From Micromonospora alfalfae (GTDB lineage: Bacteria; Actinomycetota; Actinomycetes; Mycobacteriales; Micromonosporaceae), in the NCBI RefSeq assembly GCF_022230925.1, contig NZ_JAKKFH010000014.1:1-34629 (forward strand): a DNA stretch of 34,629 nt. Reading direction: 5' to 3'. The notes below the pieces were generated by a model that did no database searches, was not told where the DNA came from, and worked only from the letters and a program-made list of their open reading frames with translations. Position 1 is the stretch's first letter, and every line of letters starts with the position of its first letter. A program made the position numbers and the translations under genes. Below are positions 8,359 to 16,689 of the stretch, piece by piece.

Positions 8359-8700
8359 ATGCCTGCGATCTCGCCGCTCACCGGCGATCCCATCAAGCGG
8401 GCCGATGCCGAGCGGCTAGCGGGGGTGCTGAAGGCCTTCGCCGATCCGGCGCGACTCCGGTTGCTCAGCCTGATCCAGTCCGCGCCGGAAGGTGAGGCGT
8501 CAGTGAGTGACCTCACCGCGGCGCTCAATCTCTCCCAGCCGACGGTGAGTCATCACCTTCGGATCCTCACCGAGGCCGGCCTACTCGAACGCGACAAGCG
8601 CGGGGTCTGGGCGTACTACCGCCTGGTGCCCGCCGCGATCGCGCAGATCGCCGACCTCCTGACGCCGCCCAGGAAGCGGGCCACGAAGAGGGCCCGCTGA
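8359..8700 (+). CDS. ArsR-family winged-helix repressor lacking the metal-binding cysteines
   Basis: A 113-residue ArsR/SmtB-type protein with SQPTVSHHLRILTEAGLL as recognition helix and wing start. In arsenic-sensing relatives the preceding helix reads CVCDL; here it reads SVSDL, and the chain contains no cysteine at all. Metal or arsenite sensing through that site is therefore excluded, and another ligand or a redox-independent role must be inferred. The start is uncertain: ATG 8329 would add 10 residues, and neither site has a perfect ribosome site. The C terminus is Lys/Arg-rich. No target transporter or arsenate reductase is adjacent, so the regulated gene is not evident. Confidence 0.85.
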   Translation: MPAISPLTGDPIKRADAERLAGVLKAFADPARLRLLSLIQSAPEGEASVSDLTAALNLSQPTVSHHLRILTEAGLLERDKRGVWAYYRLVPAAIAQIADLLTPPRKRATKRAR

Positions 8701-8721
8701 CCGGGCCGGAAGGCCGGCTCG

Positions 8722-8823
8722 TCACATCCGCTCCAACGTGCGGATGCCCAGCAGGTGCAGCCCTTGCCGCAGGGTCCGGGCGGTCAGCTCGGCCAGCAGC
8801 AGCCGGCTCTCCCGTAGCTCATC
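8722..8823 (-). pseudogene. argS: Remnant of arginyl-tRNA synthetase 3' end (argS)
   Basis: On the minus strand the last 33 codons before a TGA encode [16 protein letters not shown], then [17 protein letters not shown]. This matches the conserved C terminus of bacterial ArgS (R-Lx-GL-LLG--xPERM). Upstream of it the frame has no ArgS-like sequence and meets a stop near 8870; no catalytic or anticodon-binding domain is present. It is best read as a leftover of a deleted or rearranged argS copy. A functional argS must lie elsewhere. Confidence 0.65.
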
Positions 8824-8977
8824 AGACCAGTGACGAAGCGGCGGCTCGATCCGTCGGTCGCGGGAAACAGGTCAGCGCGCTCGGGCGACGGATCGCCGAC
8901 GTCGCCCCGCACCGACCTGGACGTCGTTTCGGTCGACTCGGCGCAGGGAACTGCCTCGGGACAGACGAGGGGTGATG

Positions 8978-9733
8978 ATGAGCCGATACACACCACTGCC
9001 GATGGCCCGTACGCGACGCGCGCTCGCGCTGCTCGGCACCGTCGCGCTGGCCGCCGCCTGCACCGCCACCGAGGACCCGCCCGGCTCTGCCCCGGCGACC
9101 ACCGCACCGGCGACCGCGTCGGCGTCAGCGCCCCCGACAGACGCGCCATCGCCGAGCGCGAGCACCCCGGTGACCATCCCGACCTCGGCCTTCGTCGAGT
9201 TGCCCGCCGAGCTGCGCAAGTCTCCTCGACGGACGACGCCGGTCGAGGAGGCCCTGCCGAAGCTGTGCGACAACGAGTTCGGCACCGGCGGCCGGCAGGT
9301 CACCGCGAGCGCCGCGATGACAGTCACCTACCAGAAGGCCGGCGAGCCCTCCAGCAACGTGCCGCAGGGGATGATCCACCAGACCATCTTCACTTTCGAC
9401 GGCGACGGCGCCTCGGGTTACCTGGGCCGGCTCCGCACCGCGGTGCAGGCGTGTCCCTCGTACGACCAGTCCGGAAACCGCGTCACCGTCAAGAGTCAGG
9501 CGTTGCCCGGGGTCGGCGACGAGGCGTTGCTGCTGACCCGCACCTGGCCCGAGACGAGCCTGAACGGCGAACGCACCGGCGGCACCGCGTCCAGCCAGAT
9601 CGCCGTGGCCCGGGTCGACAGCACGGTGACGGTCTTCGACGACCAGGGGTGGGAGGGCGCCAGCGGCAACCCCGCCATCCTGGACCGGGTCGTCCGCGAC
9701 GGCGTCCGCGCCATCGACGCCTGGCAGGGGTGA
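8978..9733 (+). CDS. Probable secreted lipoprotein, sensor-domain-like
   Basis: A 251-residue protein with an RTRR basic start, a short hydrophobic segment and LAAAC, a weak lipobox with Cys28. A low-complexity Ala/Thr/Ser/Pro linker (about 30-67) follows, then a compact extracellular domain of about 180 residues with one pair of cysteines (in LCDNEF and VQACPSY). Its spacing and the phrase VGDEALLL resemble the PknH-like extracellular sensor domains of actinobacterial lipoproteins; this assignment is tentative. The ATG at 8978 is chosen because GAGGGG lies five bases before it; GTG 8972 and ATG 8975 are alternatives. No operon partner is evident. Confidence 0.7.
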   Translation: MSRYTPLPMARTRRALALLGTVALAAACTATEDPPGSAPATTAPATASASAPPTDAPSPSASTPVTIPTSAFVELPAELRKSPRRTTPVEEALPKLCDNEFGTGGRQVTASAAMTVTYQKAGEPSSNVPQGMIHQTIFTFDGDGASGYLGRLRTAVQACPSYDQSGNRVTVKSQALPGVGDEALLLTRTWPETSLNGERTGGTASSQIAVARVDSTVTVFDDQGWEGASGNPAILDRVVRDGVRAIDAWQG

Positions 9734-9912
9734 CAGGCCCGCCATCGAAGCGGGGCTTCCACCGATCGGTTCGATCCTCAGTCGAATCTTGGACACCCGG
9801 ACGCGAGTCGCGCTCCCGCCGGAAGACTTGAGGATCACGGTCCACAGTGGGCGTCGCCGAACTCGGCGGCAGCCAGTCGGGCCGTCATCGTCGGTCGGTG
9901 GAGGAGGTCGTC

Positions 9913-10401
9913 ATGTCGGACGGTCAGGCAACGAAGGCACCGTGGCTTCCGCCGCGGTGGTTCATCCGGTTGGCATGGTCGGTGCACCGGGGCCTGTACC
10001 GGGTCACCGGCAGCCGGGTCGGGTTGTGGCGACCGCGCGAGCACCGGTGGGGCACGCTGCGGCTGACCACTGTCGGCCGCCGCACCGGTCAGCAGCGCAG
10101 CGTCATCATCGCCTACTTCGAGGATGGCCCGAACCTGGTCGGGGTGGCGATGAACGGGTGGGGCGAGGGCGCACCCGCCTGGTGGCTCAACCTCCAGGCC
10201 CGCCCGGATGCGTCAGTCGATCTGCCCGACGGGCGGCGACTGGTCCGCGCCCGTGCCGCCACCGACGACGAGCGGTCGCGGCTGTGGCCCCGTTGGCGCG
10301 ATTCCGACAAGAACTTCGACGCCCACGCGGCGCGGCGATCGTCGGAAACCACAGTGGTGGTGCTGGAGCCCAGATCGGAGGGCGGCTCCCCAACGCCGTG
10401 A
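9913..10401 (+). CDS. Deazaflavin (F420)-dependent nitroreductase-family protein, Ddn-like
   Basis: A 162-residue protein of the Ddn/nitroreductase family (PF04075-type split barrel). The core LRLTTVGRRTGQQRSVIIAY (about 49-68), then WWLNLQARPDASV and DGRRLVRAR, follow the family pattern of the F420-binding barrel. Members use reduced F420 (sometimes FMN or none) to reduce quinones, nitro compounds or enones. The start follows GGAGGAGG at 9900-9907. It is monocistronic here, but F420 use fits the luciferase-like and F420-reductase-like genes at 15640-18455. The natural substrate is unknown. Confidence 0.85.
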   Translation: MSDGQATKAPWLPPRWFIRLAWSVHRGLYRVTGSRVGLWRPREHRWGTLRLTTVGRRTGQQRSVIIAYFEDGPNLVGVAMNGWGEGAPAWWLNLQARPDASVDLPDGRRLVRARAATDDERSRLWPRWRDSDKNFDAHAARRSSETTVVVLEPRSEGGSPTP

Positions 10402-10552
10402 TGCGCTGGACGGTAGAGACAACCGCTGCGGTACGACGTCCCGAGCGCGTACATCCCGGGTGGTAGGCCCATCGGCAACTCCGGCATGACGACTCAGCAG
10501 GGGTTTGCTTCCTAGGCTGCCTCTCGTACCCGTCACGCGACCGAGGGGATCC

Positions 10553-10990
10553 ATGATGTCCGTCCGTCACCTGCTCGCCACCGCCGTAACCGCTCCGCTC
10601 GCACTGATCGAGCTGGCCGCACCGGCAGCCACGCACCTCTCCGCCCAACCGACCGCCGCAACTGCTCTCTCCATGAGTTCCGGGCGTCTCGGTGCCAGTG
10701 TGGCCGCCCTGCTGGGGCTGGTCGGCACTGTCATCGGAGGACGGGCCCTGGCCCGCCCCGCCAATCGCCTCGGTACCGGCTCGGGAAGCCTCGGCGGCGT
10801 CCTGGCCCTGGTGACGGGGCTGATCAGCATGGCGCTCGGCGGGCTGGTGGTGGCCACCTCGGACAGTGGCATCGGCACGGGCAACGGGCGGGGCGGGGCC
10901 TACGTGGCGCTTGTGGTCGGGCTGGCCGGCGTGGTGCTCGGTGGGCTGGCCCTGCTTCGCGCGCGCCGCACCGGCCGCCTGGCGGGCTGA
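10553..10990 (+). CDS. DUF6223 family membrane protein
   Basis: A 145-residue protein with a signal peptide or first membrane helix (residues 5-30) followed by three Gly/Ala/Leu-rich helices (about 48-68, 82-104, 117-134) separated by short loops rich in Arg and Gly. The layout and phrases such as GGLVVATSDSGIGTGNG match actinobacterial DUF6223 proteins, which have no known function. The start follows GAGGGGAT. It ends 85 bp before, and convergent with, a LuxR-type response regulator and kinase pair; a functional link is possible but not shown. Confidence 0.75.
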   Translation: MMSVRHLLATAVTAPLALIELAAPAATHLSAQPTAATALSMSSGRLGASVAALLGLVGTVIGGRALARPANRLGTGSGSLGGVLALVTGLISMALGGLVVATSDSGIGTGNGRGGAYVALVVGLAGVVLGGLALLRARRTGRLAG

Positions 10991-11075
10991 CGCTGACCGG
11001 TTCCGGCCTGGCTGATCCCGTTCAACCCGGAGGCTGCCCCGTCGGCGGCCGTACCGGACGACCCGACGGCGGTGG

Positions 11076-11738
11076 TCAGGAGCGAGTGAGCCAACCAGGC
11101 ACTGTCAGACCGGACTCGTAGGCGAGGATCACCAACTGGGCTCGGTCCCGGGCATTGGCCTTGGTCATGATCCGGCTGACATGTGTCTTGGCGGTCGCCG
11201 GGCTCAGCACCAACCGCGCCGCGATCTCGTCGTTGGAGAGGCCGGCGGCGACCAGCGTCAGCACCTCACGCTCCCGCTCGGTGAGCACACCCAGTCGTGG
11301 CCCGGGGTCGGGATGCCTGGCTCGGGCCGCGAACTCGGCGATCAACCGTCGGGTGATCGACGGCGCGATCAGCGCGTCGCCCCGGGCCACCACCCGCACC
11401 CCGTGGATCAACTCCGCCGGCTCGGTGTCCTTGACCAGGAAGCCGCTGGCCCCGGCCCGCAGCGCGTCGTAGACGTAATCGTCAAGGTCGAACGTGGTCA
11501 GAATGATGACGCGGGCATCGGAGTTCGCGACGATCTCACCAGTGGCGGCCAGGCCGTCGAGCCCGGGCATCCGGATGTCCATGAGGACGACGTCGGGTCG
11601 CAGTTGCCGGGCCAGCCGCACCGCCTCGAATCCGTCGGCAGCCTCGCCGACCACCTCGAGACCGTCCTCACCGTCGAGAATGGATCGGAAACCGGCGCGT
11701 ACCAGGGTCTGGTCGTCGACGATCAGCAGCCGGATCAC
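11076..11738 (-). CDS. NarL/LuxR-family response regulator
   Basis: A 220-residue response regulator. The receiver has the acidic pair Asp8-Asp9, the phospho-acceptor Asp54 in VVLMDIRMPG and a later Lys in FLVKD. The C-terminal LuxR-type HTH runs from LTEREREVLTLVAAGLSN to the end. Its start overlaps the stop of the kinase gene by 4 bp (ATGA), so the two are co-translated and form a two-component system. Targets are unknown; the ABC exporter gene directly upstream on the same strand, or the convergent DUF6223 gene, are the nearest candidates. Confidence 0.92.
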   Translation of the reverse strand: MIRLLIVDDQTLVRAGFRSILDGEDGLEVVGEAADGFEAVRLARQLRPDVVLMDIRMPGLDGLAATGEIVANSDARVIILTTFDLDDYVYDALRAGASGFLVKDTEPAELIHGVRVVARGDALIAPSITRRLIAEFAARARHPDPGPRLGVLTEREREVLTLVAAGLSNDEIAARLVLSPATAKTHVSRIMTKANARDRAQLVILAYESGLTVPGWLTRS

Positions 11739-12868
11739 ATCTGCTCCCCCACCGGCGCCGGATCGTGTCGCATCGGCAGACGGGCACAGACCCGAAAGCC
11801 CCCGTCCGGCTGCGCGCCAGTCGTCAGCGAACCGCCGAGGGCCCGCACCCGCTCCCGCATCCCGAGGATCCCGCTGCCCGGCGAACCCGGCTGGCCGGTC
11901 CCGTCGTCCTCGACCTCCACGAGCACGTCGTCGTGATCGGGCCGGACCCTGACCACGGCGGCGGTGGCACGCGCGTGACGCGCCACGTTGGTGAGCGCCT
12001 CCTGGACGATCCGATACACCGCAAGGTCGACCTCCGGCGGTAGCGACAGCGTCTCGGCCAGCTCGGTGCGGATCTCCAACTCCGGCCGGGCGGCCGTCCT
12101 GATCAGATCACCGAGGCGGTGCAGACCTGGTGCGGGTACGACCGCCGGGGCCTGCCGCAGCGCGCCCAGCGTCGCGCGCAACTCACTCAACGTCTCCTTG
12201 CTGGTCTGTTTGATCGCGGTGAGGGCCTGCTCGGACCGGACCGGATCGGGTCTGTGCAACGCGGCGCTGGCCTGCACGTTGATCAACGACAGGTGGTGGC
12301 CGAGCACGTCGTGCAACTCCCGGGCGATGCGCAGCCGCTCCTCGGTGGCCCGCCGCCGGGCCTCCTCCTCCATCCGTTGCTCGGCGACGACCGCTCGGGC
12401 CTGCGCCTCGGCGAGGTAGGCACGGCGGTTGCGGGTCACGCCGACGATGACCGCGACGAGCCAACCGGCGTGCAGCAGCGTCGCCCCGTTCATGGTGTTC
12501 GGGGACCGGTTGTAGCTGTCCGCAACGGCGAAGGCGATCACCGAGGCGAGACCGAGCCCGATGGCGACCGCGAGATGTCCCTCGTCGACGACTGTGTAGA
12601 GCGCCACGACGAACACCACCATGATCGGACCGGGCCGGTGCAGCAACGCCCCGTACGCGCCGATGGCAGCCAGCGCCACGACGCCCACCGGCACCGGATG
12701 ACGCCGCCGGACGTACAACGCGCCGGTGGAGAGCAGCACCGCCAGCAGCGCCGCCCATTCGGGGGCGGTGTCGATGCCGCGCGCCTGCACCACCAGGCCC
12801 GTGACGGCGACCAGACCGACGGCGGGCACCAGGGCCACGTCCGCCGTCCGGCCCCGCCACCCTGACAT
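11735..12868 (-). CDS. HPK7-type sensor histidine kinase
   Basis: A 377-residue membrane kinase. Four to five hydrophobic segments fill residues 10-145 without a large external loop, suggesting sensing at or within the membrane. HisKA_3 follows with phospho-acceptor His186 in RELHDVLGHHLSLI. The ATPase domain shows the N box VQEALTNVARHA, G1 DDGTG and G2 GILGMRER. This architecture pairs with NarL-type regulators, as the overlapping downstream gene confirms. The signal is unknown; no extracellular ligand domain is visible. Confidence 0.92.
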   Translation of the reverse strand: MSGWRGRTADVALVPAVGLVAVTGLVVQARGIDTAPEWAALLAVLLSTGALYVRRRHPVPVGVVALAAIGAYGALLHRPGPIMVVFVVALYTVVDEGHLAVAIGLGLASVIAFAVADSYNRSPNTMNGATLLHAGWLVAVIVGVTRNRRAYLAEAQARAVVAEQRMEEEARRRATEERLRIARELHDVLGHHLSLINVQASAALHRPDPVRSEQALTAIKQTSKETLSELRATLGALRQAPAVVPAPGLHRLGDLIRTAARPELEIRTELAETLSLPPEVDLAVYRIVQEALTNVARHARATAAVVRVRPDHDDVLVEVEDDGTGQPGSPGSGILGMRERVRALGGSLTTGAQPDGGFRVCARLPMRHDPAPVGEQM

Positions 12869-12884
12869 GGGCCGAAGCCTAGCC

Positions 12885-12902
12885 TCCCGCGATCCAGCGG
12901 GA
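12885..12902 (-). terminator. Small hairpin after the ABC transporter gene
   Basis: TCCCGC and GCGGGA form a 6-bp stem with a 6-nt loop in the 53-bp gap between the ABC gene and the kinase. It could weakly separate the exporter from the two-component genes. Confidence 0.35.
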
Positions 12903-12921
12903 GAAGGTCCGACTGGACGGT

Positions 12922-14883
12922 TCAGGTGTGTTGGTTGCCCTCGGCCAGGTTCGCGTCGTAGCCGGCAGCCTGGAGGGCGAACAGTTCGGCGTACCGACCG
13001 CCGGTGGCGACCAGGTCGGCGTGTGTGCCCGCCTCGACCAGCCGGCCGTGGTGCAGGACGAAGATCCGGTCGGCGTGCCGGACGTTGGCGAGCCGGTGCG
13101 TGATGAGGATCGTGGTGGCGCGACCTTTCCGGTCCCGGATGGTCTGGAACAGGGCGTCCTCGGCCCGGGGGTCGAGCGCTGAGGACGGCTCATCCATGAT
13201 CAGCAGTTCGGCGTCGCGCAGGAACCCGCGAGCTGCGGTGATGCGCTGCCACTGCCCACCGGAGAGGTCCTGGCCGCGCGCGAAGGTCCGGTCGAGCAGT
13301 GTCTCGTACCCGTGCGGAAGCTCGTTGATCATGTCGTGGGCGACGGCGCGGCCGGCGGCGGCCTCGATGCGATCCTGCCGGGCCTCGCTGTCGACGTCGC
13401 CGATGGCGATGTTGGTGGCCGCGGTGAACGGCCACTTGTGGTATTCCTGCGTCACCACGGCGATCCGGGCACGCAGCCCGTCGACGTTCCAGTCCGACAA
13501 CGGGCGGCCGTTCCACTCGATGCTGCCTTCGGTGGGGGCGCGAAGGCCGGCGATCATCGCGGCGAGTGTCGTCTTGCCCGAGCCGTTCTCCCCGACGAAC
13601 GCGACAGTCTGCCCGGCGGTGATCGTCAACGTGACGCCGTCGACGGCGGGGTCGTCCCGGTCGGGGTAGCGCAGGCTGACCTCGTCGACCGTCAACTCCC
13701 GCAGCCGGTCCGGATCGGCGGCGGCAACGGGCCCGGTGCCGGTCGGTAGGTACGCGTCGGCACGGGTCATGAAACCGGTGTAGTCGCCGAAGTGCTGCCC
13801 CTCGGTGTAGACGTGGTCGACCTGGAAGGTGGCGATGGCCAGGGACCGTTGCGCCGACTGCACCGCGATGACGCAGGTCGCGGCGGCGGCGAGCGGGATC
13901 TGCCCGTCGAGGAGCAGCATTCCGAGCAGGGCGTAGACGGTGCCGGTCGCAAGGCCGCCGACGATGGCGCCGACAGTGGTGGTCGTGGTGACCCGCCGGG
14001 CGAGGGCGAGCTGGATGTCGGTCTCCACCTGCATCACCCGGTCGTACTGGTCGAGCAGGAACCGGCGCAGCCCGTAGGAGCGCAACTCCGGGGCCGAGGC
14101 ACGTTCGGCCATCAACTTGTGCAGCAGCCACAGTCGACGTCGGCGCACCGATCCGGTGGTGTACGTCTGGTAGCGCAGATGCCCGGCCCGCAACGACGCC
14201 CACGCGTTGGGCACCGTGGCGACAAGCAGCGCCAGCAGCAGCAGCGGATGGATGACGATGACGGCGGCCGCCACGGCCAGCAGCCCGGCCAGCCCGGCGA
14301 GCAGGTTCATCGACGCCTGCACCAGCCCGATCGTCGACTCGGTGCCCCGCGAGGCGCGTTCCATGTCATCGGCGAACGCGTCGGCGTCGAACGCCTCCAA
14401 CCGGACCGCTGTGGACACCTCGAACAGGCCCCGCTCCACCTCACGGCTCACCCGGGGCGTCAACCCGTTCTGCGCGTACCCGGTGGCGATGCCCATCCCG
14501 GCGCGGAGCGCGACCGTCGCCGCCAGCACGGCCAGCGCGGGCAGCGCCGCCCGTACCTTGTCGGCGGTGGGTCCTCCGGCGAACAGTTCCACCAACACCC
14601 GCTGCGTGGCCAACAGGCCGAAGGCGGCCATCACCCCCGCGCCGACGGTGGCCACGGCCACCACACCGGTACGGAGCCGGTCCGCGCGCCAACTGATACC
14701 GATGGCTGTCCAGACGAGCCTGGGCAGCTCCGCGAAGACGGCGAAGACGCCGGCCTCCGCGCGCGCCCGCACCCCCGTCTCCCACCACATCTCCCGCAGC
14801 TCCGGCAGCACCGACTCCGTGCGCGCAGGGCCGGGTTGGCCCGGTCGAACGCGGCGAGCCTCTGCGGTGGCGGTCTCGATCAT
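12922..14883 (-). CDS. ABC exporter half-transporter (fused membrane and ATPase domains)
   Basis: A 653-residue protein. A soluble N-terminal stretch of about 60 residues precedes a type I exporter membrane domain with six helices (about 70-350). The ATPase domain shows Walker A GENGSGKTT (431-439), Q-loop Gln479, signature LSGGQ (540-544), Walker B LLIMDEP (560-566) and the ITHR switch histidine. As a half-transporter it must pair with itself or a second subunit; none is adjacent. The membrane part resembles the 'ABC transporter ATP-binding protein/permease' group of actinomycetes, some of which export peptides, so the substrate is open. The start follows GGGAGG. Confidence 0.9.
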   Translation of the reverse strand: MIETATAEARRVRPGQPGPARTESVLPELREMWWETGVRARAEAGVFAVFAELPRLVWTAIGISWRADRLRTGVVAVATVGAGVMAAFGLLATQRVLVELFAGGPTADKVRAALPALAVLAATVALRAGMGIATGYAQNGLTPRVSREVERGLFEVSTAVRLEAFDADAFADDMERASRGTESTIGLVQASMNLLAGLAGLLAVAAAVIVIHPLLLLALLVATVPNAWASLRAGHLRYQTYTTGSVRRRRLWLLHKLMAERASAPELRSYGLRRFLLDQYDRVMQVETDIQLALARRVTTTTTVGAIVGGLATGTVYALLGMLLLDGQIPLAAAATCVIAVQSAQRSLAIATFQVDHVYTEGQHFGDYTGFMTRADAYLPTGTGPVAAADPDRLRELTVDEVSLRYPDRDDPAVDGVTLTITAGQTVAFVGENGSGKTTLAAMIAGLRAPTEGSIEWNGRPLSDWNVDGLRARIAVVTQEYHKWPFTAATNIAIGDVDSEARQDRIEAAAGRAVAHDMINELPHGYETLLDRTFARGQDLSGGQWQRITAARGFLRDAELLIMDEPSSALDPRAEDALFQTIRDRKGRATTILITHRLANVRHADRIFVLHHGRLVEAGTHADLVATGGRYAELFALQAAGYDANLAEGNQHT

Positions 14884-15039
14884 GGTCGTACCTCCCGGGG
14901 CGGCACCCGTCGCCGTCTCAGCCAGGGCAGGCGGATTGGCGGGTTCCTGGAGGATTGGACCACCCGAACATAGCTCTCGGCAATCGCCCGAACACTCGCC
15001 GTTATGGATGCGATATCGCCGGGAAGGTGTCCCGGTGCG

Positions 15040-15531
15040 TCACTGCGTGCGCAGAGCGTCGAGCTGCGCTCGCAGCGCCGCGGCGATCTCGCCCGCCGCG
15101 ACGATCTGATCCGGGGTGAGGGCGTCGACGAAGAGCTCCCGGATGGCGCGCAGGTGGGGATAGGTGGCTCCCCTGAACGCCTCGGCGCCCGCCGTCGTGA
15201 GCAGCACCTCCGCCCCACGGGGAACCGTGGCGCACTCCTGGCGGCGGATGAGGCCGCGCCGCTCCATCCGCCCGAGGTGGTGGGAGAGCCGGCTCCGCTC
15301 CCACCCGATGTGCGAGGCGAGTTCGGACGACCGCATCGCCTCGCCCTCCGCCTCGCTGAGGGCGAGGAGCACCGAGTAGTCCCCGCTCGAGAGCGAGGAG
15401 TCGCCCTGTAGGCGGGACTCGAGCCGGGAGCCGAGCGCTGCCGTCGTCTCGATGAAGTCCCGCCAGATTCGTAGCTCGTCGGCGGTCGGAAGCTGGCGTC
15501 CGCCCCGCCGGCCGGGTGTGGCCTCCGTCAT
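15040..15531 (-). CDS. MarR-family transcriptional regulator
   Basis: A 163-residue MarR protein with winged helix-turn-helix: SSELASHIGWERSRLSHHLG (recognition region, about 68-87), MERRGLIRR and a wing around ATVPRGAEVLLT. Helical dimerisation ends flank the core. It has no conserved redox cysteine beyond one in the wing (RQECATV). The start follows GGGAGAG. It is divergent from the luciferase-like gene at 15640, and two operator-like palindromes lie between the genes, so it probably controls both itself and the monooxygenase operon in response to a small organic ligand. Confidence 0.9.
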   Translation of the reverse strand: MTEATPGRRGGRQLPTADELRIWRDFIETTAALGSRLESRLQGDSSLSSGDYSVLLALSEAEGEAMRSSELASHIGWERSRLSHHLGRMERRGLIRRQECATVPRGAEVLLTTAGAEAFRGATYPHLRAIRELFVDALTPDQIVAAGEIAAALRAQLDALRTQ

Positions 15532-15547
15532 CGCACTCTCCCGGGAA

Positions 15548-15588
15548 TTGACGTGTCAATCGTCAAGTTAGCATCATTGACACGTCAA
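15548..15588. promoter_or_regulatory. Paired palindromic operators for the MarR regulator
   Basis: TTGACGTGTCAA (15548-15559) and TTGACACGTCAA (15577-15588) are exact reverse complements, each with perfect TTGAC/GTCAA arms. Their starts are 29 bp apart, close to three helical turns, in the 108-bp divergent region. Both also contain TTGAC, usable as a -35 element, so binding would block transcription both ways. Confidence 0.8.
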
Positions 15589-15639
15589 CCGGTAGGTCCG
15601 CTCCCGTGGGTCGCCGGCGGATTGCACGAGGAGGAGACG

Positions 15640-16689
15640 ATGGCAGCTGCAGACTTCGAGCTGGGGCTCAACTCGTTCGGGGAGGTGGCCACCGACGGCG
15701 ACCGGGTGCTGAGCGACGCCGAGACCGTACGGCTACTGGTGGACGAGGCACGGCTCGCCGAGTCGGCCGGACTCGACGTGTTCAGCGTCGGTGAGCACTA
15801 CCGCGAGGGCCACAACGACTCCGCGACACCGGTGCTGCTGGCGGCGGTCGCTACGGCGACCGAGCGAATTCGCCTCGGCACCTCGGTCACAGTGCTCAGC
15901 ACCAACGACCCGGTACGGCTCTACCACGAGTTCTCCACCCTCGACGCCGTCTCCGGCGGCCGCGCCCAGATCGTCCTCGGGCGCGCATCCGCTACTGAGT
16001 CGTTTCCGCTGTTCGGTTACGACCTGGCCGACTACGAGCGGTTGTTCGAGGAGAAGCTGGACCTCTTCCTGCGACTCCAGCAGGACGAACCGGTCACCTG
16101 GTCCGGCACGGTACGAAGCCCACTGACCGCCCAGCGCCTGCACCCACGGATGCGGCCCGGCGGCATCCCGACCTGGATCGGTGTCGGGGGAAGCCCGAAC
16201 TCGGTGATCCGCGCCGCCCGGCACGGACGTCCGCTCATGCTGGCGATCATCGGCGGGCGTCCCCAGCGCTTCGCCGGCCACGTCGACCTCTACACCAGGG
16301 CGCTCGAACAATTCGGGCATACCCTGCAGCCAATCGGGCAGCACTCACTCGGCCTTGTCGCAGACACCGACGAGGAGGCGGTGGAGACGTGGTGGCGATA
16401 CTGGCAGCCGGTCGTGGCGGCCCTGGCCGCCGAACGCGGCTTCTACAAACCGGACCGCGCGCGCTACGAGGCCGAAATCGACCACGGGGCGCTCTTCGTC
16501 GGTTCACCCGAGACGGTGGCGCAGAAGATCGCCACTGTCGCTCGCGACCTGCGGCTGAGCCGCTTCGACCTGAAGTACGACATCATGCACCTGCCCCGCG
16601 AGGCACGCGCGCGCACCATCCAACTGCTGGGCAGTGAGGTCGCGCCGCGGGTCCGGGAGCTGCTGGCTAAGGAGCCCAACCATGTCTGA
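15640..16689 (+). CDS. Luciferase-like (LLM) flavin/F420-dependent oxidoreductase 1
   Basis: A 349-residue LLM-class TIM-barrel oxidoreductase. Family phrases include FSVGEHYREG (about 46-55), [35 protein letters not shown], and IPTWIGVGGSPNSV. These enzymes use FMNH2 or reduced F420 to oxidise or reduce organic substrates. The start follows GAGGAGGA; an upstream frame extension into the operator region is not used. It overlaps the second LLM gene by 8 bp. The MarR gene and paired operators upstream suggest induction by the substrate or a toxic analogue. Confidence 0.9.
   Translation: MAAADFELGLNSFGEVATDGDRVLSDAETVRLLVDEARLAESAGLDVFSVGEHYREGHNDSATPVLLAAVATATERIRLGTSVTVLSTNDPVRLYHEFSTLDAVSGGRAQIVLGRASATESFPLFGYDLADYERLFEEKLDLFLRLQQDEPVTWSGTVRSPLTAQRLHPRMRPGGIPTWIGVGGSPNSVIRAARHGRPLMLAIIGGRPQRFAGHVDLYTRALEQFGHTLQPIGQHSLGLVADTDEEAVETWWRYWQPVVAALAAERGFYKPDRARYEAEIDHGALFVGSPETVAQKIATVARDLRLSRFDLKYDIMHLPREARARTIQLLGSEVAPRVRELLAKEPNHV

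Noticed and set aside
10991..11075. Terminator between DUF6223 and the response regulator
   Set aside because: Only a 7-bp CCGTCGG/CCGACGG pairing with a loop of about 16 nt; too weak to call.
13792..14973. A 393-codon plus-strand open frame opposite the ABC exporter
   Set aside because: His/Gly/Arg-rich antisense reading of the exporter gene.
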